Below are positions 31,822 through 42,296 of a stretch of 64,000 bases of DNA, piece after piece. This DNA comes from Lepiota brunneoincarnata (taxonomy: Eukaryota > Basidiomycota > Agaricomycetes > Agaricales > Agaricaceae). The notes under the pieces are model-generated. The model was not told the origin of the DNA. It saw only the letters and a program-made list of their open reading frames with translations, and made no database searches. The translations under genes were made by a program, and so were the position numbers. Each line of letters begins with the position of its first letter. Position 1 is the first letter of the stretch. Location of the stretch: assembly GCA_023014365.1 (NCBI GenBank), contig JAEBUN010000016.1, positions 496,001 through 560,000 on the forward strand. Direction: 5' to 3'.

Positions 31822-34487
31822 CTACGCCTCCTCTTCTCCTCTCTTTGTGTGGATACCTGAAGCGGCTGATGAAGCATCATCGTCTGCCCTGTCCGTCCTG
31901 ACGCTCCCGCCCCGGGTACCATACTCGTAGTTTGATAAATCAACTTCATGAAATTTCCTGTTGATAGAGGAGCCGGGGACGGGGAATACAATATTGAGGA
32001 TGACATAGAGAAGCGCAGAGACTCCAAAGCCGGTGAAAAAAGACATTTGGTAGATGCGAGTCGCAGCGAGAGGGACAGTACTTCCGGCTATAATATCACA
32101 ACGACGTTAGCCGCGACTTAGATAATGGGGGCTTGAGGACACGCACTAGCTCCTGCGAAACCGACGACATTAATGAGGATACCACTGACATACGCGGCGT
32201 ATGCTCTGGTGTAGGTGAGGGGACCTCGCAATTTTTGAAAACAAACAAAAACGCACCGAAGGTTAACACCGTAAGTGTAGTAGTACCACCCATCTTTTCT
32301 CGGGTGGTATAAATCGGCGACACGGTAACGTCCGCGACGAATGATAAAATATTCGGTGATCTGATTTAAACAGATCAGCCACAACTTTCTCTCCGTTCGA
32401 TGTGAAAAAGTATTACCATGACGCCAGCGATAGAGCTCAAGAAGACAGAGTAGGCAGAAAGGTAGGAAGTGAATTGGTTGCTGCTCTTCAAGAGATTCCA
32501 TGGGAGTATGCAAATACCGACGATAGCCGCCACGTATCCCCCGCGGCGAATGTTCTAGAGTCATTATTTTCAGTGAATGAAAAGCTGAGCGTGATAATTA
32601 ATACATACGATGAAGCGAGGGAGCAACGCTGTCAGGTCGCATCCAGCACTTATGGAGTTGGCCGAAATGTTCGTGCTAATATGTCAATGTCAATCCCACG
32701 TTTCAGTGGGGGGGGTTGTCAACTGTGCAACGTTTTAGAGATTAAACATACCCGAGCTACAATAGAACCGATGACAGCATGGCATCAATCCACAGTTGCT
32801 GGAAACGTGAATTTGGGGTGGCTCTCACCTGGGCTATGATAAACGAAGCGGCAATGAACCACACTCCAAACCTTGTCGCACTTGATGGGTTATCATCCAA
32901 GAAGCGATTCAACAAATCAACCGGAGACCATATAGCTTCTCCGTAAATTGTCTCGGACGATGAACTGACAATGATACCAAGGAAGCTGACGAGAGAGAAG
33001 CCAAGCGGGATGGTCCAGAATTGGGGCCATAATGCTGCTGAAGGTGTCTTTGCACGGGACGAAAAATCAGGGGCGTTCCTAATAGCAGAAAGCGAGGCAT
33101 GGGATGAGTCAGTACTCGATCGTTCTTCGAACTTTTATGATGTCAAGTTGAGAATGGCAGTGGGACAAATGGGGGTAGATAAGGAAGCGACAGCAGAAGT
33201 CGAACCCCAATTATGTCGAAGCATATATAGAATGACGAAGGACAAGTAAAAGGACGGTGTGGGTTCTTTCAAGTACTCACGTCACGAGAGTCGCCATGTT
33301 GCTGATACACGACATGAGACTGATGATCATGCCCCAGCCGAACTCTGAGCCATGGAGTTTTCCAGGCCGAGAGATAATAGGGCCCACACCCTTAGCTTTA
33401 ACTATACACCAGATGAAGAAGGTAATGCCCGCGATAGGGGCTACGATCGACTTGAGCGTGAAGAGGTGCCGGCTGCGCAGTAAGAATAAGCCTTGGTGTG
33501 GAAGAAGTGCGGAAGAGACTGGTGAGAAAACACTGACATCTTATGAATAGGGAACCAGATAGCGGGGAGGGAGATAAGCCAGAAGAGGAAGAAACACATA
33601 AAGTCCCTGGTTGTTGTCCCAGACGACGCCGGGAGATGGTTGGCTGTTGGACTTGGCTTCAGTAGGTTGGAACAGGCACGGATACGCGAAATGCGGACGA
33701 ATATTGTTCACACTTGGCCATATAGCTCTCAACATGACCTTCATGCAGTCTCCTCCGATACTCGCCTGTACACCATACCAGATGCTGTATATCACAACGG
33801 TGCTTAGCTCCCGAGTAATCGATCAGAAGGGTTGGAGCTCACCAGGCCATCACGCCACGATTGAATGTGCACCACCAGCTCCCATAGAGTCCAAAACTGG
33901 TGCGCGCAACAACAGGAAAGGTAACGTGGAAAATGGCACCAGGGCGAGCGCTCAAACAGACGAAAGGCGCAACAACACCGTAACCAAGCCATACACAAAT
34001 CCAAGCCTGCCACCATGAAAGTCCGAGTTGGACCATCGAAGACACAATCATCCATCTATGGTAAACATTCGGCTTAACCAAGTCCATCGCATGATACGAA
34101 TCCAAGGGACCTACGTGTTAACATTGAAACTATCCGCTATCCAGCTACAAGTACCCGTGTGCCCTCGTTAGCCTCGTCCCGAGAAGGACAGGATCAAACA
34201 GAAGCGTACAAGGCAACAAAGTTAACGCCCCTCCATAGTCTTTTCTCTGGCGGTACAGGCGTCAAGTCGCTATTCTGCGCTCGTGCACGTCGGCGTCAAA
34301 GACAAGGATGATAAATTAAGCCCACCTCCAAGAAGAGTTGAGTATACGCCAACCCGGGAGGATGGGGGACTTCCAGCTTTTCCAACAGACCCATATGAGT
34401 AGTGAGTGAAGCGACAAGATTGAACACATTATCAATGGCCTTCTTATCATATGTTGGAGAAGATTTGGCGCGGGTGGCGTCAGGCAT
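31822..34487 (-). CDS. NCS1-family permease (uracil/allantoin-type), 13 exons
   Basis: Plasma-membrane importer of a nucleobase-like compound, about 598 residues in 12 helices. Exons from high to low: 34326-34487, 34210-34274, 34115-34144, 33843-34055, 33538-33784, 33281-33472, 32829-33078, 32752-32756, 32609-32675, 32417-32554, 32257-32360, 32147-32205 and 31822-32087. Family motifs in order: LEVPHPPGLAYTQLFL, FWIADSFNVNTWMIVSSM, GLSWWQAW, ARTSFGLYGSW, LPAIWFPIHKIRHLF, VTNAPDFSSRAKTPSA, QLGTNISANSISAGCDLTAL, YRVADLYHP and GFAGATGSTVP. Frames and GT/AG sites agree at every junction except inside exon 5, where one extra base in ccc 33605-33607 breaks the frame before CFFLFWLISLPA. The start at 34485-34487 fits the motif spacing; an ATG at 34527 is also in frame. 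The substrate cannot be told from sequence alone. Confidence 0.85.
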
Positions 34488-35003
34488 GGATATAAAAAGA
34501 ACCATGAGATAAGATAAGGAGTAACCCACATTCAGTTATCCCCGCCTTAGTCTGACTGCCCTCTCCCAGCGTGCAAGTTGCCATCAAGGCAATCGGAATT
34601 CTGCTTATTCAACGGGTTGATTGAGTGTATATTGCCGGTAGGGTAGGGTGGACATGATCTAGTAAAAAAAATACTGAAGGAAAACAATTGTAGCTGATGA
34701 GTAAACAAAACAATCAAAGAAATTTGATGTCAGAGACCAGTGATGCGCGACGAGATAGGAGTCCCGAGGAACAAAATGCAAGGCCGGTGCCCGTTGAGGG
34801 GACGAGATAAGACAAAATATGTGCAAGAGGAAGGAAGATATTGATTGTACAGCAGATATGCGAGGTACGAAAGAAATGAAAATGATAATGGGTGCAAAGA
34901 CATCGGAAGATTGTCCGTGGGAGTCAGGGGATGTGAGGATGTTTCGTTGATGCATGAATGGTTAGATGCATAGGACCTAAAGACCGCCAGTCACAGGCGC
35001 GTG
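34488..35003. other. intergenic region
   Basis: Contains the 5' flank of the permease and the 3' flank of the KEN-box gene. No gene seen; purine-rich on the plus strand at 34670-34900. Confidence 0.35.
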
Positions 35004-35930
35004 TCATGCCAGTTCTAGGCGAGGGACACTGCGCGGATGTGAGGGGGGCTTGCTGAAGCGCTCGCTGGTAGGCGACGGTGTGGAAAAGGTGAAGGCGGCA
35101 TAAATTTGTTTGCGCTCTGGCGTTGAAAATTTGCGGCTTCCTACGGGGTCGGTTGGAGTAGCGAGGACAGTAGTCGATGAAGATGAGGCAGTTAACGATT
35201 GCGAAGGCGAGAAAAAATCGCGGATTTCCGGCTCAGCGGAAGTGTCCTGGATATTAATAAGGTAAGTATAAAAGTCTAAAGCCCACCCGAAAAGACGAAT
35301 CACCTTGCGGAATTTGACTTTGCTAGCAGGGGATGCATCTCGAGTTGGTTCGATGACATCGTACGCTTGGGTCACATCAGCTAACGGTTGGACTGTCAAC
35401 TCGTAGCATCGCGAATCAATCGTGGCCTGTGTGATGCGCTCGGCTCCCTGATCCTTGACTTCGGCTTCTTCCTCGAGCCGAGGAAGCTGGGAGACTTTAT
35501 GGGCCAACCGCTTTGTTGCCGCCTTTCGTGAAGAGCCCGCAGGTTTCCCATCCTTCTTCGACGTTGCTCTACTCTTGTTCTTGGTAGTCGTTGATGTCGT
35601 TTTGCGTTTTTTAAGTTCCGGTTTGGCGTCATTTGGCTCGTCTTTTGATGGTTTGACTTTTTTGGTTGTTAACGGAGTGGTTTGCTTGATAGCGAGGGCG
35701 TTGGTCTTGCGCTTCTTGGATGTGCCGGCTCCGCCTGCCCGTTCTCCGGTAACAGGATGAACGTTCTCCTTGTCGATGGGGAGGACGGTGGTCAACGCCG
35801 AGGGATCTCGGAGGGACTGGTTCAAACGAGTCGACGAGCGGGTTGCCATGATGGTGGGATTAGCAGGCTTTGCCTTGGTGGCTTCGGAGGTGGGTATATC
35901 CTGGAAGACCGAGAAGCTCCGAGAGGACAT
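35004..35930 (-). CDS. basic nuclear-type protein with KEN box
   Basis: Exons 35304-35930 and 35004-35246; the intron is 57 nt and happens to be in frame. The product is 289 residues. A KEN tripeptide lies at residues 54-56 (PIDKENVHP), fitting the APC/C degradation motif. The middle is Lys/Thr/Ser-rich with nuclear-localisation-like clusters (SKKRKTN, ELKKRKTT). A conserved-looking patch RCYELTVQPLADVTQAYDVI follows, then DFFSPSQS and a tail with several Ser/Thr-Pro sites (STPERK, FSTPSP) ending PRLELA, which contains an RxxL. The start at 35928-35930 is chosen because the upstream in-frame extension looks like translated 5' flank. Two MluI-box-like sites lie about 270 nt upstream. Family not recognised; a cell-cycle substrate such as a securin- or cohesion-type factor is possible. 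Confidence 0.7.
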   Translation of the reverse strand: MSSRSFSVFQDIPTSEATKAKPANPTIMATRSSTRLNQSLRDPSALTTVLPIDKENVHPVTGERAGGAGTSKKRKTNALAIKQTTPLTTKKVKPSKDEPNDAKPELKKRKTTSTTTKNKSRATSKKDGKPAGSSRKAATKRLAHKVSQLPRLEEEAEVKDQGAERITQATIDSRCYELTVQPLADVTQAYDVIEPTRDASPASKVKFRKVIRLFGWALDFYTYLINIQDTSAEPEIRDFFSPSQSLTASSSSTTVLATPTDPVGSRKFSTPERKQIYAAFTFSTPSPTSERFSKPPSHPRSVPRLELA

Positions 35931-36187
35931 AGCTGGCAGGGGGATAGGATAGATGTGACGATAAAAAAATGAAATCAGTATCCAAAAATGGGATGATAGG
36001 GTAAATGAAAGGTATAGGTGGTATATCTGCAGGTATTGCCAGATGCACAACGCTTTGCTGCACGGCGAAGGAGAAATACAAGGCCAACGTTGCACAGAGC
36101 AGGGCAGGAAAGCGCTCCAACTTAATTCTGGCACGGTCACGTGGGTGTTTTGCCAAACAACTCCAATCCAAACAATGCGCGTCAGTC

Positions 36188-36205
36188 ACGCGACGCCCGA
36201 CGCGT
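36188..36205. promoter_or_regulatory. tandem MluI cell-cycle boxes
   Basis: acgcga at 36188-36193 and acgcgt at 36200-36205 lie about 260-275 nt upstream of the KEN-box gene on the minus strand. ACGCGT is the core bound by fungal MBF at G1/S. A cacgtg palindrome lies nearby at about 36138. The link is inferred from position only. Confidence 0.45.
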
Positions 36206-36209
36206 CGAC

Positions 36210-38381
36210 TTCTTTGCAAGCCTTCTTCTAGTTCTGATTTCTGGTCTATGGAGGGCGCCAGTGGCACATATGAGCCTGGCACGGGTCCACACTAGGCTAG
36301 AGCATGCATTTTATACAGTATCCGGTAGGGATTGTTATTTACTGTGAGAACACACCTACAGGAAATGCACCTTCGGAGAAGCCTCACTGAGTGGCTGGCT
36401 ACCTTTCGGCCGCTAGGCAGTGCGTTATGCGCATGGATCCTACAATCGTCCAATAAGAAGGTTCCGCGGAGTCAATTATTACTCCAATTGTCAACGTTAA
36501 AGATCAGGGCGGAGCAACATTCCTGGCATCACTTGACACTCTGTTTCAGTACTTTGCGTCGCCGGCATGGAGAAGGTGCTGCGAATGGCACTACCGAACG
36601 AAAATGGCTTTCATTGCGCTGCCTCGGGTTTAATCTTTCTTGTCTTGATCAGGCTATCTTGACCCGACAGACTACACTGGGGCCTTGTTGAGATGCAGGT
36701 CCGATATATCTTTGACGACGTCACCCAACTCTGAAAAGAGTCTAATAGCTCTGGATAGCAGCGAATGACTACCCGGTGAAGCAAGGTCGGAGGGCTCTCG
36801 GTCGTACGTGATTGCCAACAACCCCTGAACGTTGATACCACGCAACTAATTCCATCCCAGGAAAAACACGTTGACCTATTCTTTTGTTATATCTAATGTC
36901 TAACCACCAGCCTTGGTCGTTCCATACGACTCCAAGGTATTTCTGGACGAAACCCTTCACTTGAAGCCACGCTACGGATGTCGCGGGCCGCACTTAGACC
37001 GGGCCGGGTGCCCAAATTTGGTAATTATTCGAACAATCTTTTTCCGCTCGAAGGGTGATATGATAAAAGTACTGCTCTCTCCTCCCTCTCGCTTACCTTT
37101 CGACGATGTACCTGACTCGATATTCAGTGTATCATCATGCTTCTCCCGTGCAAACTTGAGCTCGAGGAAATCCACCTGCCTCGTGTTTTGCACCTGGTGA
37201 TGCCTCTTCCTGGCCGCACTTAACCCCGACACCGCCCCCGGGTTCGGTGTAACAGCTCGTCTTTTCTCATTGGAATTCCGAAACTATGAGCGCGTGGGTC
37301 ACTAATATGTTTCATTGGGTTCCCAAATGGGGGTGCGTGTAAGTACAGCGGTCACCCTTCTCCATTCTTGTCGAAACTTACACCACTGACATGCAAGGGC
37401 CTGCCAGTCGGAAAAAGAGATAATGATATCTCAACTTCATTGTTTCATCCGGCCGATATCCAACGGATAAATCGTGGTCCAACGCTAATTGCCCTCCGGG
37501 ACCTCCGCACTTTGTATCATGACCAATTTTGTCTCCGTCTCCTCCTGTGATAGATATCCATCGATGGATCACAAACTATTCATTCCCGCTTGACAACTGG
37601 TTCAAGGAGCTTCATCTCCAAGTTGAGCGGATAATCTCTTTGCCAACTCCCCCTCGCAGCGTTTATATGACAATCCATGTCATGCTCTTGGGCAAGCATT
37701 GGCTTCTACCCGAACCCTGGTCTGAGAGCTCTGGAATAGACTCGGAGCATTATCGAAGCTCGGCTCCTTAAGCTCCTATACCAGCTGACAACTTTGAGTA
37801 AACTACTGACACTCATAGTACTCCCAACCCATAGTTGTGGGCACGATAAGTACTCCTGTTGGGGCACCGTGGACCATTCAGCGTCGACAGATACATTCCG
37901 ACCCTTCATTCTGGGTTGCCGAAGGTCTTGGGAAGCATCTCCCATCTGAATTGGGGATTACGATAGTGCCTCATGGCACATCATGTCCGAAAGAATACAC
38001 CCACACTGCTTCTTTCCAGTAAGAAATATGCTGATTTACACAGCACAGTTGTTACGCTCAGCACACCGATCTCTCAACGGAAAGCGGTACAAAACCTTAC
38101 ACCAAATGTATATGACCCAGTCCCTCACGGATCACCTTGAGGAGATCGCAGGTTGGCGTAAAGTCACAAGCCTCACTCTGATACCTCATGGCGTACACGC
38201 GCTATAGGGCCGTCAATCACGTTTGCACCGCGATTGTCACCGGGTTCTGACTCGTCACTTCTTTCTTATAAGTACCTTATTCTCTTCTCATCTGGTTACG
38301 ATACAAGTCCCTCGTTGGCACTGGTGCTCACGTCGTCGCTTCCTCTTTACTCTTTTTTTTCTTTCTAATTCCCCAACCGCC
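36210..38381. other. no confident gene; possible decayed plus-strand exons
   Basis: Protein-like blocks occur at 37529-37771 (IHRWITNYSFPLDNWFKELH), 37837-38022 (WTIQRRQIHSDPSFWVAEGL) and 38130-38204 (EIAGWRKVTSLTLIPHG) on the plus strand, but I could not join them into a gene. The end of the region is the pyrimidine-rich leader of the kinase. Confidence 0.3.
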
Positions 38382-41126
38382 ATGTCGACGAAAGCCTGCA
38401 ACTTCCAGTTGTCGCCGGTCCACCCCCCTATTGGGACGCTTATTGACGGAGGGTCCCTCCAGCTCGTGGAGGTGTTGGGTGTGGGTGGCTACGGTGTTGT
38501 CTATCGCGCAGTCGAGACTCGACCTTCGGCCGTGGCACCGAAATCCTTTGCTATCAAGTGTCTAGTTGCCGCACCAGTCCAAAATCCCCGTTCACGCCAG
38601 GTACACATCCGAGAGATCGCACTACACCAACTCGCATCTCGACACCCAGGCGTTGTCACCCTGCACCGTGTTGTGGAATGTTTGAACATCACTTATATCA
38701 TCATGGACTACGCACCCGACCACGATCTATTCACGCAAATTCTCCACAGCTGTCGCTATCTTGGAGACGATACGCTCATCAAACATGTATTCTTGCAACT
38801 GCTCGACGCAGTTGAATATTGTCACTCGCTGGGGATCTACCACCGTGACCTAAAACCCGAGAATATCCTATGCTATGACGATGGCCTTCGGATCGCCATC
38901 ACTGACTTTGGGCTGGCCACGACCGAAAAAGTGAGCGACGAGTTCCGTACCGGGAGTGTGTTTCACATGAGTCCAGGTGAGAATCTGCTATCCCTGTTCG
39001 CTTCATCCTTTTGTGCTAAATGCCTCATTTCTCATTGTGCTTTTTGTACGTCAGAGTGCCAGGGCACTGCTTTTGCACCTCAGGGGAGCTACTCCCCCAT
39101 GCACAACGACATCTGGTCGTTGGGTATCATTCTTCTCAACCTTGCGACGGGACGTAACCCATGGAAGTCGGCCACATCAGACGACCCAACATTCCAAGCT
39201 TATCTTCGCAGCCCCTCAACTTTCCTCCCCAGCGTCCTCCCTATCTCCTCAGAAGTTAATAAAATCCTCATTAGCATGCTTGATATCGACTACAGACGAC
39301 GGACGCCCCTAAGGGAAGTCCGACGGGCCATCCAGGAGGTTACGACGTTCTATTCTGATGGCGTTATCTTCGAAGGCAGCATGGCACGTTGTCCCTGGGA
39401 ATCCGGGATGGATATCGATACCGATTCTTCCGAAGATACGGATCCACCTCTTCCTCGGTCCCCCTCACCTTCGCCCCTTCCCGAAGTGGCGGCGTCACGC
39501 TGGAGCAAGGACACCACTTCCGATATTGTCTTTGCAAGACAATCGTTCTACGGGGACGAGTCGAATTTCGACGAGACTCCCTGGACAAACCGCTCATCTT
39601 GCGGTGCAACGTGGGCTTACGAATCGACTACTTCCTCTTCTTCATCTTCGTCTTCCTCGTCCGAGTCTGACCCTGGTCTCGGTAATTCGGATGTGTTCGG
39701 TCGGTCTCGAACACCTTCGGAATCATCTATTCAGTCTCCTATATCTTCTCTCCCCGCCACTCCGAACAGTGCTGAAATCGCATTTGGCACCAAGGCCACT
39801 ACGGCCAACCGCAAACCACTTACCATCAACACCAACATCCCGCAGCCACGTTTCTATGACCAGGGTGCGAGTCTCGACGGCTTTTCCGAGGATTCTGCGA
39901 TCATGCAAACGGCTATTGAGTATGATCCGTATTCGTCGATGTTTTACTTGACGAGCGCGATCTCGGAGAGCAAAGTTATTGCATTGCCGGCTTCTGCCAT
40001 TACAGCGACTGCTGTTACCGAGGACAAGGAGATGACGTCGCCCTCGGTGTGGCAAGCATCACAGGATGTTTCCTCCCCTTCGATATACTCCTTATCTTCT
40101 TCACGAACCTCATCAACTTCTTCCGGCATGTCGCCCCGAGCTGTTATCCCCCGTCCTTCACGCCCCACCATGCTTTCTCCGAGTTCGATCTTCCTCCGAT
40201 CAAACTCTCCCTCACCAGAGCCGAACTGGCCTCCACTACGTGCGCAGCATCGACAAATCCCCAACGTCACTAGTAGTATCTTTACAGAACAGGGTCAGCA
40301 CCTCTCCCCCGTCTATAACACACTTACGATGACCGACGCTTTCCCCTCTCCGCTGTCTCCTCCCTCATCAAGGCAGTCCAACTCCATCTTCCCAGCCCCG
40401 CCGACGCACACTCCCACCCCCAATCCAAACTACACTGCTAAGAAGCTCATCGAAGGCGGAGGCACCGGATGTGGATCAAAACCTAAGGCCAACAATCTCT
40501 TCGGGCTCAAATTCTTCCCTCGCTCGCCGTCGCCGACACGGGCCCAAGCTGGAGGGGGAGTGCAAACGCAGACGAAGTCTCCTGCGGCGAAATCCCCGCC
40601 TGTCCCCACTGTCATCGCCAATAACCCCGTCACAGGCGCTGAAAACGCTGCCGGCTCTGGCACAGGGTTCGCGTTGGGGCGTTTTACTTTCGAACCCCCT
40701 CAGCAAGCTCCTGCGGCTCCCGATCCCAATGCGAGCTCCAAGTCCCGTGGACCGCTCGTTACGCGCGATAAGAAGCTTGTTAAGGCGGTTAACGAGGAGG
40801 GGAGCCGAAGAGGAAAGCGAGGATGGGAGTGGGACTCGACATGGTTTGGAACCTGCGATGACGGTGATGGGAGCGGGAATGAGAGCATCGGGACTTATTC
40901 GTCGCAGGTCGCGTCGTCCCGAGCTTCTGTGGCCAAATCTAGAGCCGCAGGTGTAAATGCACAACAGGTGCAGCAGCAAGAGCAGAATGCTTCGACTTCC
41001 TCGTCGTCTGCGAGGCAGGGCCGCTTCTCGGTTGGTAGGCGCATCCGAAGAGAGCAGCGATCGAGGTCGCCGAGGCATTGGTTCATTCCGGGACGGTTCT
41101 TCGCTTCAGCTGGTGCTGCGGCGTGA
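38382..41126 (+). CDS. Ser/Thr protein kinase, Ran1/Pat1-SKS1-like
   Basis: 888 residues; exons 38382-38976 and 39055-41126. The ATG at 38382 follows a pyrimidine-rich leader, and the same frame is open further up (to 38223) without kinase features. Kinase domain about residues 26-300: Gly loop GVGGYGVVY (33-41), AIK Lys59, HRDLKPEN with Asp156, DFG 175-177, then HMSPECQGTAF built across the intron and DIWSLGIILLNL. The Glu of SPE is completed by the splice (G|AG). The 78-nt intron has no stop and keeps frame, so unspliced mRNA would insert 26 residues after SPG. The C-terminal about 570 residues are Ser/Pro/Thr-rich and probably disordered, with a basic end (RRIRREQRSRSPRHW). The family includes the meiosis repressor Ran1/Pat1 and nutrient-signalling kinases; the exact role here is unknown. 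Confidence 0.85.
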   Translation: MSTKACNFQLSPVHPPIGTLIDGGSLQLVEVLGVGGYGVVYRAVETRPSAVAPKSFAIKCLVAAPVQNPRSRQVHIREIALHQLASRHPGVVTLHRVVECLNITYIIMDYAPDHDLFTQILHSCRYLGDDTLIKHVFLQLLDAVEYCHSLGIYHRDLKPENILCYDDGLRIAITDFGLATTEKVSDEFRTGSVFHMSPGENLLSLFASSFCAKCLISHCAFCTSECQGTAFAPQGSYSPMHNDIWSLGIILLNLATGRNPWKSATSDDPTFQAYLRSPSTFLPSVLPISSEVNKILISMLDIDYRRRTPLREVRRAIQEVTTFYSDGVIFEGSMARCPWESGMDIDTDSSEDTDPPLPRSPSPSPLPEVAASRWSKDTTSDIVFARQSFYGDESNFDETPWTNRSSCGATWAYESTTSSSSSSSSSSESDPGLGNSDVFGRSRTPSESSIQSPISSLPATPNSAEIAFGTKATTANRKPLTINTNIPQPRFYDQGASLDGFSEDSAIMQTAIEYDPYSSMFYLTSAISESKVIALPASAITATAVTEDKEMTSPSVWQASQDVSSPSIYSLSSSRTSSTSSGMSPRAVIPRPSRPTMLSPSSIFLRSNSPSPEPNWPPLRAQHRQIPNVTSSIFTEQGQHLSPVYNTLTMTDAFPSPLSPPSSRQSNSIFPAPPTHTPTPNPNYTAKKLIEGGGTGCGSKPKANNLFGLKFFPRSPSPTRAQAGGGVQTQTKSPAAKSPPVPTVIANNPVTGAENAAGSGTGFALGRFTFEPPQQAPAAPDPNASSKSRGPLVTRDKKLVKAVNEEGSRRGKRGWEWDSTWFGTCDDGDGSGNESIGTYSSQVASSRASVAKSRAAGVNAQQVQQQEQNASTSSSSARQGRFSVGRRIRREQRSRSPRHWFIPGRFFASAGAAA

Positions 41127-42296
41127 GTGAGTTCTCCGCTATGGTTCCGACTTCTGCTCGCTATCGGGGAAGATGGCTTCTGTTCGTTTTTGATTCTCAT
41201 CCTCATTTCATTTTTTGCATAGGCATATGATTTTCACGACGGCAATGACCAGCATGAGCACTCATAGAGCATTATTTTTTTTTACTCTTGATGATGATAT
41301 TTATTACCTTTCGTACACACGGTCTATCTCACCGCCTCATCTTCGCATGCATAGCATCACAGCAAACTGTACCACACCCTGTATTCCCGTCGTCACAGCA
41401 TCGCCCGCCAAGCGAAACTTACCCATGTGTGTAGTGTACATGTAATTTTAGTCAACAGAAATGGAAAAGAAATGATACGGGTTGCGAAACTTTGTAGAAC
41501 TGTAGCAGACGCTTACCCCTAATAAAAGAGCTGTGCCAGCGCCTGAATGTCCGCGTGACGATCGGTTTTCGTACGCCAAGTCACAACATCTCATTTGCAT
41601 CCCGCCGTGTTGTTCTTTACACCGCCAAGCGATTGCCTGTGCTATCAGCTGGAGAAGCCTATTGCTCAATACATCTATGTGAACATGTTTCGGGAACCAG
41701 ACAGAAGTAAGTGGTGTATTTGTCCTTCGACAGTTGTATTTAATTGGGTAGATAACCAGCACGTTGCTAGTTTCTTCAATAACCCGCATCACTTTGTCAT
41801 CAATAATTCATCCATCTTGGTTCGATTCCAAGACCTCGCACTTTCGCAGCTTGCTGCCCTCTCTTCGGAGACGGCCGGCCTGATGCTTAAGTAAGGATCT
41901 GGCTAAGGAATTACACAGACAGACAGACGAAAAAGCCGTAGTGTAAAAGACTACGCAGTGGGCCGGCCTCTCATCAGGTAACCATGCCGTGAGGGGTCCC
42001 GAGTGGGAGGGATGCCCCAGGCCCAGCCCCCCCTTCCTACCTACCTGTACGGGGTCCCGGAGGCACCCCGGCGCGCTAGCCGGTCCGGCAGATCAACTAA
42101 TATATTGATTCATACTCCCCCACAGCCATCCTAAGTTACTATCGCTACATGAGCCAAGGGGGGTTAGGGCAGCGGTTAAGCCCTCTGATGAGCCCCTTCG
42201 CAAGGGCGAAACCCGCATAAGTCCCCCCATGTTTGGCGCAGGGACATTGCAAAAAGATCAAGGTCAGATCCAGCCCCATGTTACCACGTCGATGGG
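41127..42296. other. no gene recognised; GC-rich block at about 41960-42090
   Basis: A perfect 6-bp stem (cgtagt/actacg, 41937-41955) follows a gaca microsatellite (41917-41929). After it comes an unusually GC-rich stretch with many ccc/ggg runs. A 100-codon frame at 41595-41894 has no recognisable features. The GC-rich block may be a short non-coding element or a SINE-like sequence, but no terminal repeats were seen. Confidence 0.35.

Noticed and set aside
41814..41830. ggttcgattcc with a perfect 5-bp T-arm-like stem
   Set aside because: It looks like a tRNA B box, but the matching acceptor stem and an A box are not found at the required distance on either side.
41448..41894. Overlapping frames on both strands downstream of the kinase
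   Set aside because: Opposite-strand frames over the same bases, neither with features; most likely kinase 3' flank.
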